From: Prolixibacteraceae bacterium | GTDB taxonomy: Bacteria > Bacteroidota > Bacteroidia > Bacteroidales > Prolixibacteraceae | Assembly (NCBI GenBank): GCA_019856515.1 | Contig: CP082230.1 | Coordinates: 4,464,001 to 4,528,000 of the forward strand | DNA length: 64,000 nucleotides | Direction: 5' to 3' | Shown here: piece by piece, positions 34,477 through 42,325 of the stretch | How positions within the stretch are numbered: the first letter of the stretch is position 1 | Layout: every line of letters starts with the position of its first letter | Position numbers and translations under genes: made by a program | The notes under the pieces: generated by a model | The model's input: the letters and a program-made list of their open reading frames with translations, nothing else | What the model was told of the DNA's origin: nothing | Databases searched by the model: none

Positions 34477-35988
34477 TTAAAGTTCACAATATAAACCATC
34501 ATTACTTAGATTCTTACAAGGATAGCGCCATGTTTGTTCCTCTCCTTCAATCAGTTCGTCCGCTTCATATGGACCCCATGTTCCTGCAGGATATCCATAT
34601 ATCGGAGCTTCTTCTTTCATCCAATAGTCTTGGATCGGTTTTACAAATTTCCATGCTTCTAAAACTGTGTCTCCTCTTGAATAGAGTGTTGCATCTCCAA
34701 TCATACAGTCTAGAAGTAGACGCTGATATGCTGAAGGAAGCTGTTTATCTGTTAATGTGTTGTAGTGAAAGTCCATGTTTACTGGTTGGGTAACAAATCC
34801 AGCACCTGGCTCTTTCATTCCAAATTTCATTAGAATACCTTCATCGGGTTGTATTCGGATGATAAGTTGGTTGTGAATTTGTGGTAACTCTTTTCCTCCT
34901 GAAAATAGATGATGAGGAGAGTTTTTAAAGTGGATAACCACTTCCGTTACTCTGGTTGGTAGCCTCTTTCCTGTACGGATATAAAAGGGTACATTGCTCC
35001 ATCTCCAGTTATTGATGTAGAATTTCAGTGCTGCAAAAGTTTCTGTTCGAGAGTCTGGGGCAACACCTACTTCATCTCGGTAACCTTTGGTCGGTTTCCC
35101 TTTGATGTTAGAAGCTGTATACTGTCCTCGGATTACATTTTTAGCAATATCTTCATCAGAGCTAAAAGGTTTAAATGCTTTGAATACTTTTAAAACTTCA
35201 TTTCTAATAGTATCTGCTTCTACTTCAACAGGCGGTTCCATAGCGACTAAACCAACTAACTGAAGAAGATGATTTTGAATCATATCTCTAAGCGCACCTG
35301 ATTTCTCGTAATATCCACCTCTGTTCTCTACCCCTAGACTTTCAGCAGAGGTGATCTCTACTCGGTCAATGAAATTTCTATTCCATATCGGTTCAAAAAT
35401 GGCATTGGCAAACCTAAGTACTAGAAGGTTCTGCACAGTTTCTTTCCCAAGATAGTGGTCTATTCTATAGATCTGTTGTTCTTCGAAATATTTTATTAGC
35501 TCTTTGTTGAGGTAGATTGCACTCTCAAGATCTGTTCCAAAAGGTTTCTCTACAATAAGTCTACGGAAATGACTCTCTTCCCTATTTAGTCCTACAGTGG
35601 CAAGATGTTTGGGAATGATAGAATATAGAGATGGAGGTGTTGATAGATAGAATATATAGTTGTTTTCAACTTCTTTCTCTTTACACAAGGACTCTAATCG
35701 TTCTTTAAGCTTGTAGTAGTCCTTCTCATTGTCTGTTTGAATTGGTTCGTAATGAAGGAATTCAAGAAACTCCTCAAGTTTTTTGGGATTGTCTTGAGGA
35801 AGAAATTCCATCATCTTCTCTCTAAATTCAAGGTCTGAGAAGGCAGTTCTACTCGCACCTAAAAGAAGAAACTTTTTGGGTAAGCTGTTTTGTATGAAAA
35901 GTTGATATATCGAGGGTAGAAGTTTTCTTTTTGTAAGATCTCCTGAAGCGCCAAAGATGACTAGTGCTTGTGAAACTGGATTACTCAT
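34477..35988 (-). CDS. zwf: Glucose-6-phosphate 1-dehydrogenase
   Basis: A 503-residue enzyme that oxidises glucose-6-phosphate with NAD(P)+. NADP-binding GASGDLTKRKLLP (13-25), the catalytic RIDHYLGKETVQNL (about 174-187) and the substrate motif IRTGKRLP are intact. It heads the zwf-pgl pair. No gnd gene lies within the window. Confidence 0.96.
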   Translation of the reverse strand: MSNPVSQALVIFGASGDLTKRKLLPSIYQLFIQNSLPKKFLLLGASRTAFSDLEFREKMMEFLPQDNPKKLEEFLEFLHYEPIQTDNEKDYYKLKERLESLCKEKEVENNYIFYLSTPPSLYSIIPKHLATVGLNREESHFRRLIVEKPFGTDLESAIYLNKELIKYFEEQQIYRIDHYLGKETVQNLLVLRFANAIFEPIWNRNFIDRVEITSAESLGVENRGGYYEKSGALRDMIQNHLLQLVGLVAMEPPVEVEADTIRNEVLKVFKAFKPFSSDEDIAKNVIRGQYTASNIKGKPTKGYRDEVGVAPDSRTETFAALKFYINNWRWSNVPFYIRTGKRLPTRVTEVVIHFKNSPHHLFSGGKELPQIHNQLIIRIQPDEGILMKFGMKEPGAGFVTQPVNMDFHYNTLTDKQLPSAYQRLLLDCMIGDATLYSRGDTVLEAWKFVKPIQDYWMKEEAPIYGYPAGTWGPYEADELIEGEEQTWRYPCKNLSNDGLYCEL

Positions 35989-36070
35989 TCCTATATTTTT
36001 TTAATCAATATTCTCTTTCGAGACTAAAGATATATATAATCGTAAATGAGTCCAAGAATAACGGATTCTT

Positions 36071-36667
36071 TTATCTTATAATATAACAGAGAAGATCGTT
36101 GTTCTTAGTAATGAAATTCAGTTTGAATGTCTCGCTAGTTCGTTTAAAGGTTATAGTTTCGTTCTTAAGGTCAGTGGTCGTTTCTGTTTTTAACTCAATA
36201 TTGGGGTGGTCAAGGAGTTTAAATATAGCCTCCTTAGCACACCATATTTTGAAGTAATCTAGATTGTTGTTTACCTGTTCTTCATTATTGATAAATCTGC
36301 TTTCTAGATGACTGATCTTACGGTTCGTATCTTCCATATCAAGTGCCACTTCTTTTTCTTTTGAAACCATTATTGCAATATGGTTTTTTGAATGAGTGAT
36401 TGATATGTGGTGCGAATTATTATCAAGTATGGGTTTCCCAGAGTCTAAATAGTTTATCTGTGGATAATGGTTAAGAATTTTACTTAGTAGCATTCGTGAG
36501 ATGAGCCACTCTTTCTTTCTTCTGTCATTTCTAATCTTGATGAATGATTCCTTATCCGAGTGTGATAATTGATCAATGTCTATCTCATTTAATGAAACAT
36601 GACTTGTCTCCACAATACCAATAGTTGCATCCTCGATTTTGATAAATTGAAAATTAAGCTTACTCAT
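36071..36667 (-). CDS. 4'-phosphopantetheinyl transferase superfamily protein
   Basis: A 198-residue enzyme that transfers 4'-phosphopantetheine from CoA to a carrier protein. The Mg2+-binding D-x-E (VALDMEDTN) and WCAKEAIFK motifs are present, as in Sfp-type enzymes. The start overlaps the gldD stop by 8 bp, so it is the last gene of the mutY-ssb-gldE-gldD-pptA group, an order seen widely in Bacteroidota. The target carrier protein is unknown. Confidence 0.88.
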   Translation of the reverse strand: MSKLNFQFIKIEDATIGIVETSHVSLNEIDIDQLSHSDKESFIKIRNDRRKKEWLISRMLLSKILNHYPQINYLDSGKPILDNNSHHISITHSKNHIAIMVSKEKEVALDMEDTNRKISHLESRFINNEEQVNNNLDYFKIWCAKEAIFKLLDHPNIELKTETTTDLKNETITFKRTSETFKLNFITKNNDLLCYIIR

Positions 36668-37223
36668 TCCAGTGGGTTGTTTCGATCAATTTGATAATAT
36701 CTTCACTAATGAAATTAATTACTGGCTGTAGGCTATCTTGGTTCGGTACATTGTTAAAATACAGTGCACCTCTTAAGAAATTGTGTGTGGAGTCTGTAAG
36801 GTAAAATTGAACAGGAGAGGCTGCATTCCCTTCAATTGTATATACCAAGCCATAAGTGTTATTCTGGTCATTTGCGTATTGCCTCTGCTCGATGGCATCC
36901 GCACGAATAGAGTGTTTGAATGCCCATTTATGTGCCTCCTCTATAAGTGAGGGGAGGTTGTTTTTTACTTTGAAATAGCTGAGATAGATGTTTGCTTCAT
37001 TGTCTTTAAAATGTACGTTGTAGAATTGATCCTCTTTTTTTGCATTCTCTTTTACAATGGTGGCATATTGTGGTAATTCGAAATGAAACGGTTCTATGGA
37101 GTTAATCTCTGTATAGTTTTTTATTGGAAATGTTATTCTGAAATAACCTTTAGGTTTTGGGGTTACATTATCCTTGCAACTAATAATGGTTATTGCAATA
37201 AAGAGAGCCAATATATATTTCAT
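36660..37223 (-). CDS. gldD: Gliding motility lipoprotein GldD
   Basis: A 187-residue lipoprotein: signal with lipobox ITIISC (Cys16) and the GldD pattern PKPKGYFRITFPIKNY near the start. It is an essential gliding component in Flavobacterium johnsoniae. It also occurs in non-gliding Bacteroidota. It lies 10 bp after gldE. Confidence 0.9.
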   Translation of the reverse strand: MKYILALFIAITIISCKDNVTPKPKGYFRITFPIKNYTEINSIEPFHFELPQYATIVKENAKKEDQFYNVHFKDNEANIYLSYFKVKNNLPSLIEEAHKWAFKHSIRADAIEQRQYANDQNNTYGLVYTIEGNAASPVQFYLTDSTHNFLRGALYFNNVPNQDSLQPVINFISEDIIKLIETTHWNE

Positions 37224-37233
37224 TGTTTTTTAT

Positions 37234-38562
37234 TTAATTCTGTTTGTTGATCACTCGTATTTCAATGATGCGTCGGGCATCCATCTTCTCTACAATAAAG
37301 TCGATATTCCCGATGACAATTTTTTCCTTTATTAGTGGAAAGTCCCCTTTTATTTCTAGTAGTAATCCAGCAATGGTATCTGCATCTCCTTTTACATCAT
37401 CAAGAAAATCCTCTTCAATATGAAGATCTCGTAAAAAGTCTACTAATAGTGTTTTAGCATCAAAGAGGTATGTTTGATTGTCGATCTTAGTGAAATTCTT
37501 TTCGTCTTCATCGAACTCATCAGATATTTCCCCTACGATCTCTTCAAGAACATCTTCTAATGTTACAATTCCTGATACACCACCATATTCATCAATAACA
37601 AAAGCCATGTGAATCTTTGATTTCTGAAACTCCTCTAGAAGATCATCGATCTTCTTATTCTCAGGAATGTAAAACGGAGGTCTAATTAATGTTTGCCATC
37701 TAAATGTATTTCCTTTATGAAGATGTGAAAGAAGATCCTTAATATAAAGCACTCCTTTAATATTATCGAATGTGTCTTCATATATCGGAATGCGAGAAAA
37801 CCCTGAATCGTTAATAGTCTCAATAACGGTATTAAATGACTCATTCCAATCTAATGCTACCGTGTCAAGTCTAGAGCACATAATCTCAACTACTGACTTC
37901 TTCCCAAATTTAACAATCCCTTCTAATATGTCTTTGTCCTGTTTTATTTCATGCTCCTCTGTAAGTGAGAGTGCATGAGAAAGATCGGATATCGACATGT
38001 TGTTTTTGTGATGTGAGACTTTCTTATTGACAAGACTTGATGATTTTATGAGTAGTATGTTGATGGGCCTAAAAAGTTTGTTAAGAATGGAAAATGTTGG
38101 GGTCATCCTTAACGAAAAACTGTAAGACTGTTTACTTGCATATACCTTGGGAATGATCTCACCAAATAATAAAATAATGAAAGTGATGATGATGGTCTGA
38201 AAAATAAACCCAATCGTTTGTGCATTGGTAAAGTCTATTAAACTAGTGGTGATTTTTGCAGATAGAAGAACTATACCGATGTTAATAAAATTGTTTGCAA
38301 TCAGTATGGAGCCTAGTAACTGCTCTGGTTTTTTTAATAGATTAATGGTTGCAGCTCCTTTTTTGTTGCCTTTTTGGTTGAGACGTTTAATATCATTTGG
38401 AGATAATGCAAAAAATGATGCTTCAGATCCAGAAATTAGACCAGATAGAATAAGTAATATTAGTAGAAAAAAGATACCAATGAAATCTTCTATGTTTGCT
38501 CCATAGAACTGTATCTTATTTATGTCCTCCCATATTTGGGAGGGAATTGCGTCTGCTTCCAA
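37234..38562 (-). CDS. gldE: GldE, gliding-motility-associated CBS/transporter-like protein
   Basis: A 442-residue CNNM/HlyC-type protein: a DUF21 membrane domain (about residues 25-190), two CBS domains (about 225-340) and a C-terminal CorC/HlyC domain (about 360-435). Its position between ssb and gldD, 10 bp before gldD, gives the GldE call over a general CorC. In F. johnsoniae GldE is thought to support GldD. Confidence 0.9.
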   Translation of the reverse strand: MEADAIPSQIWEDINKIQFYGANIEDFIGIFFLLILLILSGLISGSEASFFALSPNDIKRLNQKGNKKGAATINLLKKPEQLLGSILIANNFINIGIVLLSAKITTSLIDFTNAQTIGFIFQTIIITFIILLFGEIIPKVYASKQSYSFSLRMTPTFSILNKLFRPINILLIKSSSLVNKKVSHHKNNMSISDLSHALSLTEEHEIKQDKDILEGIVKFGKKSVVEIMCSRLDTVALDWNESFNTVIETINDSGFSRIPIYEDTFDNIKGVLYIKDLLSHLHKGNTFRWQTLIRPPFYIPENKKIDDLLEEFQKSKIHMAFVIDEYGGVSGIVTLEDVLEEIVGEISDEFDEDEKNFTKIDNQTYLFDAKTLLVDFLRDLHIEEDFLDDVKGDADTIAGLLLEIKGDFPLIKEKIVIGNIDFIVEKMDARRIIEIRVINKQN

Positions 38563-38596
38563 TGTTTGTTATTTAAGGTAAAACTTTTCGTTTTGA

Positions 38597-38935
38597 CTAT
38601 TCCTCTCTCTTTTTCTCAAGGAACTGTATCTGTTGTACTATTATTTCAGTTATTCGTACCGGATTTTCTCCCTGTTTTTCAATATTTCGGCTTCGTAATT
38701 TGCCCTCTATATATAATTGCATCCCTTTTTTTATGTGTTTGTCTGCTAATAGAGCTTGTGCGCCCCAGCAAGAAATACGATGCCACTCGGTTTGAACCAC
38801 TTTCTCTCCAGCAGGAGTTGTGTGTGATTCGTTGGTAGCAACAGGGAACCTTGCGACACAATTATCTTTATCGAAATAGTGTACTTCCGGGTCCTTTCCA
38901 ACACGTCCAACTAATATAACTTTATTCACTGACAT
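38597..38935 (-). CDS. ssb: Single-stranded DNA-binding protein, short form without acidic tip
   Basis: A 112-residue OB-fold SSB, MSVNKVILVGRVGKDPEV at the N-terminus and RSRNIEKQGENPVRITEIIVQQIQFL at the end. It ends KKREE, lacking the flexible Gly/Gln-rich tail and the acidic DDDIPF-type tip through which SSB recruits partners. The start at 38935 fits the domain; an upstream Met adds a hydrophobic stretch. It lies 57 bp after mutY. Confidence 0.9.
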   Translation of the reverse strand: MSVNKVILVGRVGKDPEVHYFDKDNCVARFPVATNESHTTPAGEKVVQTEWHRISCWGAQALLADKHIKKGMQLYIEGKLRSRNIEKQGENPVRITEIIVQQIQFLEKKREE

Positions 38936-38992
38936 ATATGCAAATATTAAGAGTAATATAATAAAATACAAGATTTTTAAATATAATGTTCA

Positions 38993-40024
38993 TTACTCGC
39001 TATATTTTTTGAAAAATGACATGAAAGGTTTTGGTGTTGGAAAATTTAATAAATCACTTTTTGCAATGAAATGTGATGACTGATCTAATGTGTATGCATT
39101 CCAAATAATAATATGTAATGTTTGGTGGGTTAGTTTGTGAATGATGGTGTCGAACTGTTCTAATGACTCAATATTTATATTTTTCTTTTCGGTGAATCTT
39201 AGGATCTCTTTCGATGAAGCAAATTTCTCAGCCCCTTCAATTAATAGTGGAGTGTAAAGCCCTTTCCATATATCATCTTTTTTTCGCTCCTCTATATATA
39301 TGGTGTCTTTGGGGCCATGTAGTAGAATAAAATGTAGAACTCTTTCACTCGGCTGTGATTTCTTTTTTACTCGTGGAAGAGCATTAATGGTGTTTTCTTT
39401 TTTTGCGATACAGTAACTATTAATTGGACAAGCACTACAGTTTGGATTTTTGGGCGAGCATACGAGTGCTCCTAGTTCAATGATTGCTTCATTTATTATC
39501 TTAGGTCTACCATATATATATAGTTCAATAATTAATTCTGCTATCTGTTTGTGTGTTGATGTTAGGTGAGAATAGGAGTTGATGCCAAACAATCTTGAGA
39601 TAACTCTAATCGTATTCCCATCAATGGCAGGGTATGGCATATCCCATGAGAATGATAGTATGGCTCCAGCTGTGTAACTTCCAATACCTTTTAGTGCAAG
39701 GATCTCTTTGTGTGTTTTTGGAAAAATACAATCGTGACGTACCATGACCTGATTGGCTGCTTCATGAAGATTTCTGGCTCTCGAGTAATATCCGAGGCCT
39801 TCCCAAGCTTTAAGAACCTCTTTCTGTTCTGCCGAAGCAAGTGATTTTATGTTAGGAAATAGTTCCATAAATCGTTCAAAATAGGCTTTTCCTTGAGCTA
39901 CTTTTGTCTGTTGAAGTATGATTTCTGATACCCAAACTCGATAAGGAGACCTGTTTTTTCGCCATGGAAGTACTCTTTTTTCTTCTTTAAACCATAAAAT
40001 CAATAAGTTAGCAATTTTCTCCAT
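38993..40024 (-). CDS. mutY: A/G-specific adenine glycosylase
   Basis: A 343-residue base-excision repair enzyme that removes adenine paired with 8-oxoG. Helix-hairpin-helix LKGIGSYTAGAILSF with catalytic PAIDGNTIRV Asp, the [4Fe-4S] cluster Cys set CSPKNPNCSACPINSYC (about 190-206) and a C-terminal NUDIX-like 8-oxoG-sensing domain (about 230-335) are visible. First gene of the mutY-ssb-gldE-gldD-pptA group. Confidence 0.95.
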   Translation of the reverse strand: MEKIANLLILWFKEEKRVLPWRKNRSPYRVWVSEIILQQTKVAQGKAYFERFMELFPNIKSLASAEQKEVLKAWEGLGYYSRARNLHEAANQVMVRHDCIFPKTHKEILALKGIGSYTAGAILSFSWDMPYPAIDGNTIRVISRLFGINSYSHLTSTHKQIAELIIELYIYGRPKIINEAIIELGALVCSPKNPNCSACPINSYCIAKKENTINALPRVKKKSQPSERVLHFILLHGPKDTIYIEERKKDDIWKGLYTPLLIEGAEKFASSKEILRFTEKKNINIESLEQFDTIIHKLTHQTLHIIIWNAYTLDQSSHFIAKSDLLNFPTPKPFMSFFKKYSE

Positions 40025-40103
40025 CTATTGTGTTTTTAATAAAATTCTCTTATGTTTGCCGCAAAAATAATTGATTTCTATTTCATTAATAATACGAAAC
40101 GTT

Positions 40104-40111
40104 TATCTTTG
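40104..40111 (+). promoter_or_regulatory. -7 box of the HU gene
   Basis: TATCTTTG matches TAnnTTTG and lies 48 nt before the HU start. The -33 position is T-rich but not a clear TTTG. Confidence 0.45.
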
Positions 40112-40159
40112 TACTCCTAAATTTGAGTCAAGGATATCGTTTAAATTAAATTTATAGCA

Positions 40160-40444
40160 ATGACAAAGGCAGATATTGTAAACGAAGTTTCGAAGAATAC
40201 TGGTATCGAGAGAGTTACAGTTCAGAAGGCAGTTGAGGCTTTCATGGATACTGTTTCAGATTCTTTAGTAGAGGGAAAAAATGTGTATCTTCGTGGATTC
40301 GGGAGTTTTATCGTAAAAAAACGCGCTGAGAAAACCGCTCGTAACATTTCAAAGAATACAACTATTATCATTCCAGAGCACTTTATCCCAGCCTTTAAGC
40401 CAGCAAAGTCATTTGTGAGCAAGGTTAAAGATAACGTTAAGTAA
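40160..40444 (+). CDS. HU/IHF-family DNA-binding protein
   Basis: A 94-residue nucleoid-associated protein that binds and bends DNA as a dimer. The HU pattern GFGSFIVKKRAEKTARN (about 48-64) marks the beta-arm and its base. It stands at the head of the HU, AURKAIP1/COX24-like, RNase E/G group. Confidence 0.94.
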   Translation: MTKADIVNEVSKNTGIERVTVQKAVEAFMDTVSDSLVEGKNVYLRGFGSFIVKKRAEKTARNISKNTTIIIPEHFIPAFKPAKSFVSKVKDNVK

Positions 40445-40469
40445 TAATTCATATTAAAAAAGTATAATC

Positions 40470-40562
40470 ATGCCAAGCGGAAAAAAAAGAAAAAGACATA
40501 AGATGTCTACGCACAAGCGTAAGAAAAGACTAAGAAAAAACAGACATAAGAAGAAGAAATAA
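40470..40562 (+). CDS. 30-residue AURKAIP1/COX24-like small basic protein
   Basis: A 30-residue, Lys/Arg-rich peptide: MPSGKKRKRHKMSTHKRKKR then RKNRHKKKK. The pattern matches the AURKAIP1/COX24 domain of mitochondrial small-subunit ribosomal protein mS38, and in Bacteroidota the same short gene sits between HU and rng. It starts 25 bp after HU. Its high basic content makes a ribosome or RNA-binding role likely; that is an inference. Confidence 0.85.
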   Translation: MPSGKKRKRHKMSTHKRKKRLRKNRHKKKK

Positions 40563-40589
40563 TTCTTCGACTCTGTTTTGAAAGAGTAT

Positions 40590-40624
40590 AAAACCTAGAG
40601 CAAATAATTGCTTCTAGGTTTTTG
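40590..40624 (+). terminator. Terminator after the HU/small basic protein genes
   Basis: Stem AAACCTAGA / TCTAGGTTT around GCAA..TTGC, followed by T. It separates the HU unit from rng. Confidence 0.75.
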
Positions 40625-40666
40625 CTGTATTATAAGTTCGATTTTATATTAAACAAATGAGAGATT

Positions 40667-42214
40667 GTGAGTAATGAACTGGTAATTGAAGTAAATCCAT
40701 CTGAAGTGGAGATTGCTTATTTGGAAGATAAGCGCCTAGTCGAACTGAATAGAGAAACCAGTGACGCGAAATTTGCTGTCGGTGACATTTATCTTGGCAA
40801 AGTCAAGAAGATTATGCCAGGATTGAACGCTGCGTTTGTTGATGTCGGTTACGAAAAAGATGCTTTCCTACATTACCTTGATCTTGGACCACAATTCCAA
40901 ACATTAAATAAATTTCTTTTACAGTCGACATCAAAAGGTAAGAAGCCTGTGTCGATGAATAAGATACAGTCGGAGCCTGATATTTTTAAAGAAGGAAAGA
41001 TAACTGATGTACTTAGTTCTGGACAGTTGATCTTGGTTCAAATATCCAAAGAGCCAATATCAACCAAAGGACCACGTTTGACTTCAGAGATATCTATTGC
41101 TGGTAGAAACCTAGTGTTGATGCCTTTTAGTGATAAGGTCTCTATTTCGCAAAAGCTTAAGTCAAATGATGAGAAAAGTCGTCTGAGAAAGCTAATTCAA
41201 AGCATTCGTCCTAAAAAATATGGTGTTATTGTACGTACAGCTGCTGAAGGTACTAAAGTAGCTGAATTAGATAAAGAGCTTCGTTCTTTGGTTGCAAAGT
41301 GGGAAGCAGTTCCTTCAAAACTTAAACAGTCTAAAGTTCCTTCTTTAGTGGCTGGTGAGTTAGATCGTACGATAGCCATGATCCGTGATGTATATAATCC
41401 TGAATTTACAAATATCTATGTAAATGATAAACAGTCTGCTTCTGAGGTGAAGGACTACGTGGCTAGTATCGCCCCAGAGAAGCAAAAGATTGTAAAACAT
41501 TACAATGGTGATGCTCCCATTTTTGAGCATTTTGGAATTGAAAAACAGATTAAGGCACTTTTTGGGAAAACCGTATCGTTTAAAAGTGGAGCTTATCTTA
41601 TTATTGAGCATACAGAGGCATTCCATGTTATCGATGTTAACAGTGGAAATCGATCTAAAGCAGGAAGTGATCAAGAGACCAACGCATTGGAGGTCAATCT
41701 TGCTGCTGCTGTAGAAATAGCTCGCCAATTACGTCTTCGTGATATGGGGGGAATAATTGTGGTCGATTTCATCGACATGCATAGTAATGAGAACCGAATG
41801 AAGGTTCTGGAAAAAATGCGTGAAGAGATGAGTAAGGATCGAACAAAACACAATATTTTACCTTTGAGTAAGTTCTGTTTGATGCAGATAACTCGACAAC
41901 GAGTTCGTCCTGAAATGCATATTGAGACCGCTGAAAAATGTCCAACATGTCGTGGTACTGGCGAGGTTGCATCGACTTTATTGTTCGTTGATGAGATATA
42001 TAACAACTTGAGATATATTTATCAAGAACTTTTCCGTAAAAATGTTCAGATTCATCTTCATCCATATGTTGCTGCTTATTTAAATTGTGGATTAATATCT
42101 AGAAAATATAAGTGGATGTGGAAACTGAAAAGATGTTTCAAAGTCGTATCAAAAAGCTCTATGGGCTTTCTTGATTGTAAGTTTTATGACAATGATGGAG
42201 AGATTATTCTCTGA
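40667..42214 (+). CDS. rng: Ribonuclease E/G
   Basis: A 515-residue endoribonuclease of the Rne/Rng family, processing rRNA and mRNA. S1 domain near residues 38-120, the catalytic DNase I-like region with VIDVNSG and VVDFIDM, and the Zn-link CPTCRGTGEV (about 426-435) are intact. The start is GTG at 40667; no in-frame ATG lies close. The length matches RNase G rather than the long RNase E. Confidence 0.93.
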   Translation: MSNELVIEVNPSEVEIAYLEDKRLVELNRETSDAKFAVGDIYLGKVKKIMPGLNAAFVDVGYEKDAFLHYLDLGPQFQTLNKFLLQSTSKGKKPVSMNKIQSEPDIFKEGKITDVLSSGQLILVQISKEPISTKGPRLTSEISIAGRNLVLMPFSDKVSISQKLKSNDEKSRLRKLIQSIRPKKYGVIVRTAAEGTKVAELDKELRSLVAKWEAVPSKLKQSKVPSLVAGELDRTIAMIRDVYNPEFTNIYVNDKQSASEVKDYVASIAPEKQKIVKHYNGDAPIFEHFGIEKQIKALFGKTVSFKSGAYLIIEHTEAFHVIDVNSGNRSKAGSDQETNALEVNLAAAVEIARQLRLRDMGGIIVVDFIDMHSNENRMKVLEKMREEMSKDRTKHNILPLSKFCLMQITRQRVRPEMHIETAEKCPTCRGTGEVASTLLFVDEIYNNLRYIYQELFRKNVQIHLHPYVAAYLNCGLISRKYKWMWKLKRCFKVVSKSSMGFLDCKFYDNDGEIIL

Positions 42215-42233
42215 TATCATACAATAGTTTACA

Positions 42234-42270
42234 TAAAAAAGGTTCAAGTTTCTACTTGGGCCTTTTTTTA
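42234..42270 (+). terminator. Terminator of rng
   Basis: Stem AAAAAGGTTCAAGT / ACTTGGGCCTTTTT with TTCT loop (one mismatch), then T-run. Confidence 0.8.
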
Positions 42271-42284
42271 TATCTATTTTTTTT

Positions 42285-42292
42285 TAAATTTG
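42285..42292 (+). promoter_or_regulatory. -7 box of the dsbD gene
   Basis: TAAATTTG matches TAnnTTTG, 34 nt before the start codon; the -33 region is T-rich. Confidence 0.4.
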
Positions 42293-42325
42293 TAGATGTA
42301 TTTGGACAAAACATAAAATTATTGA

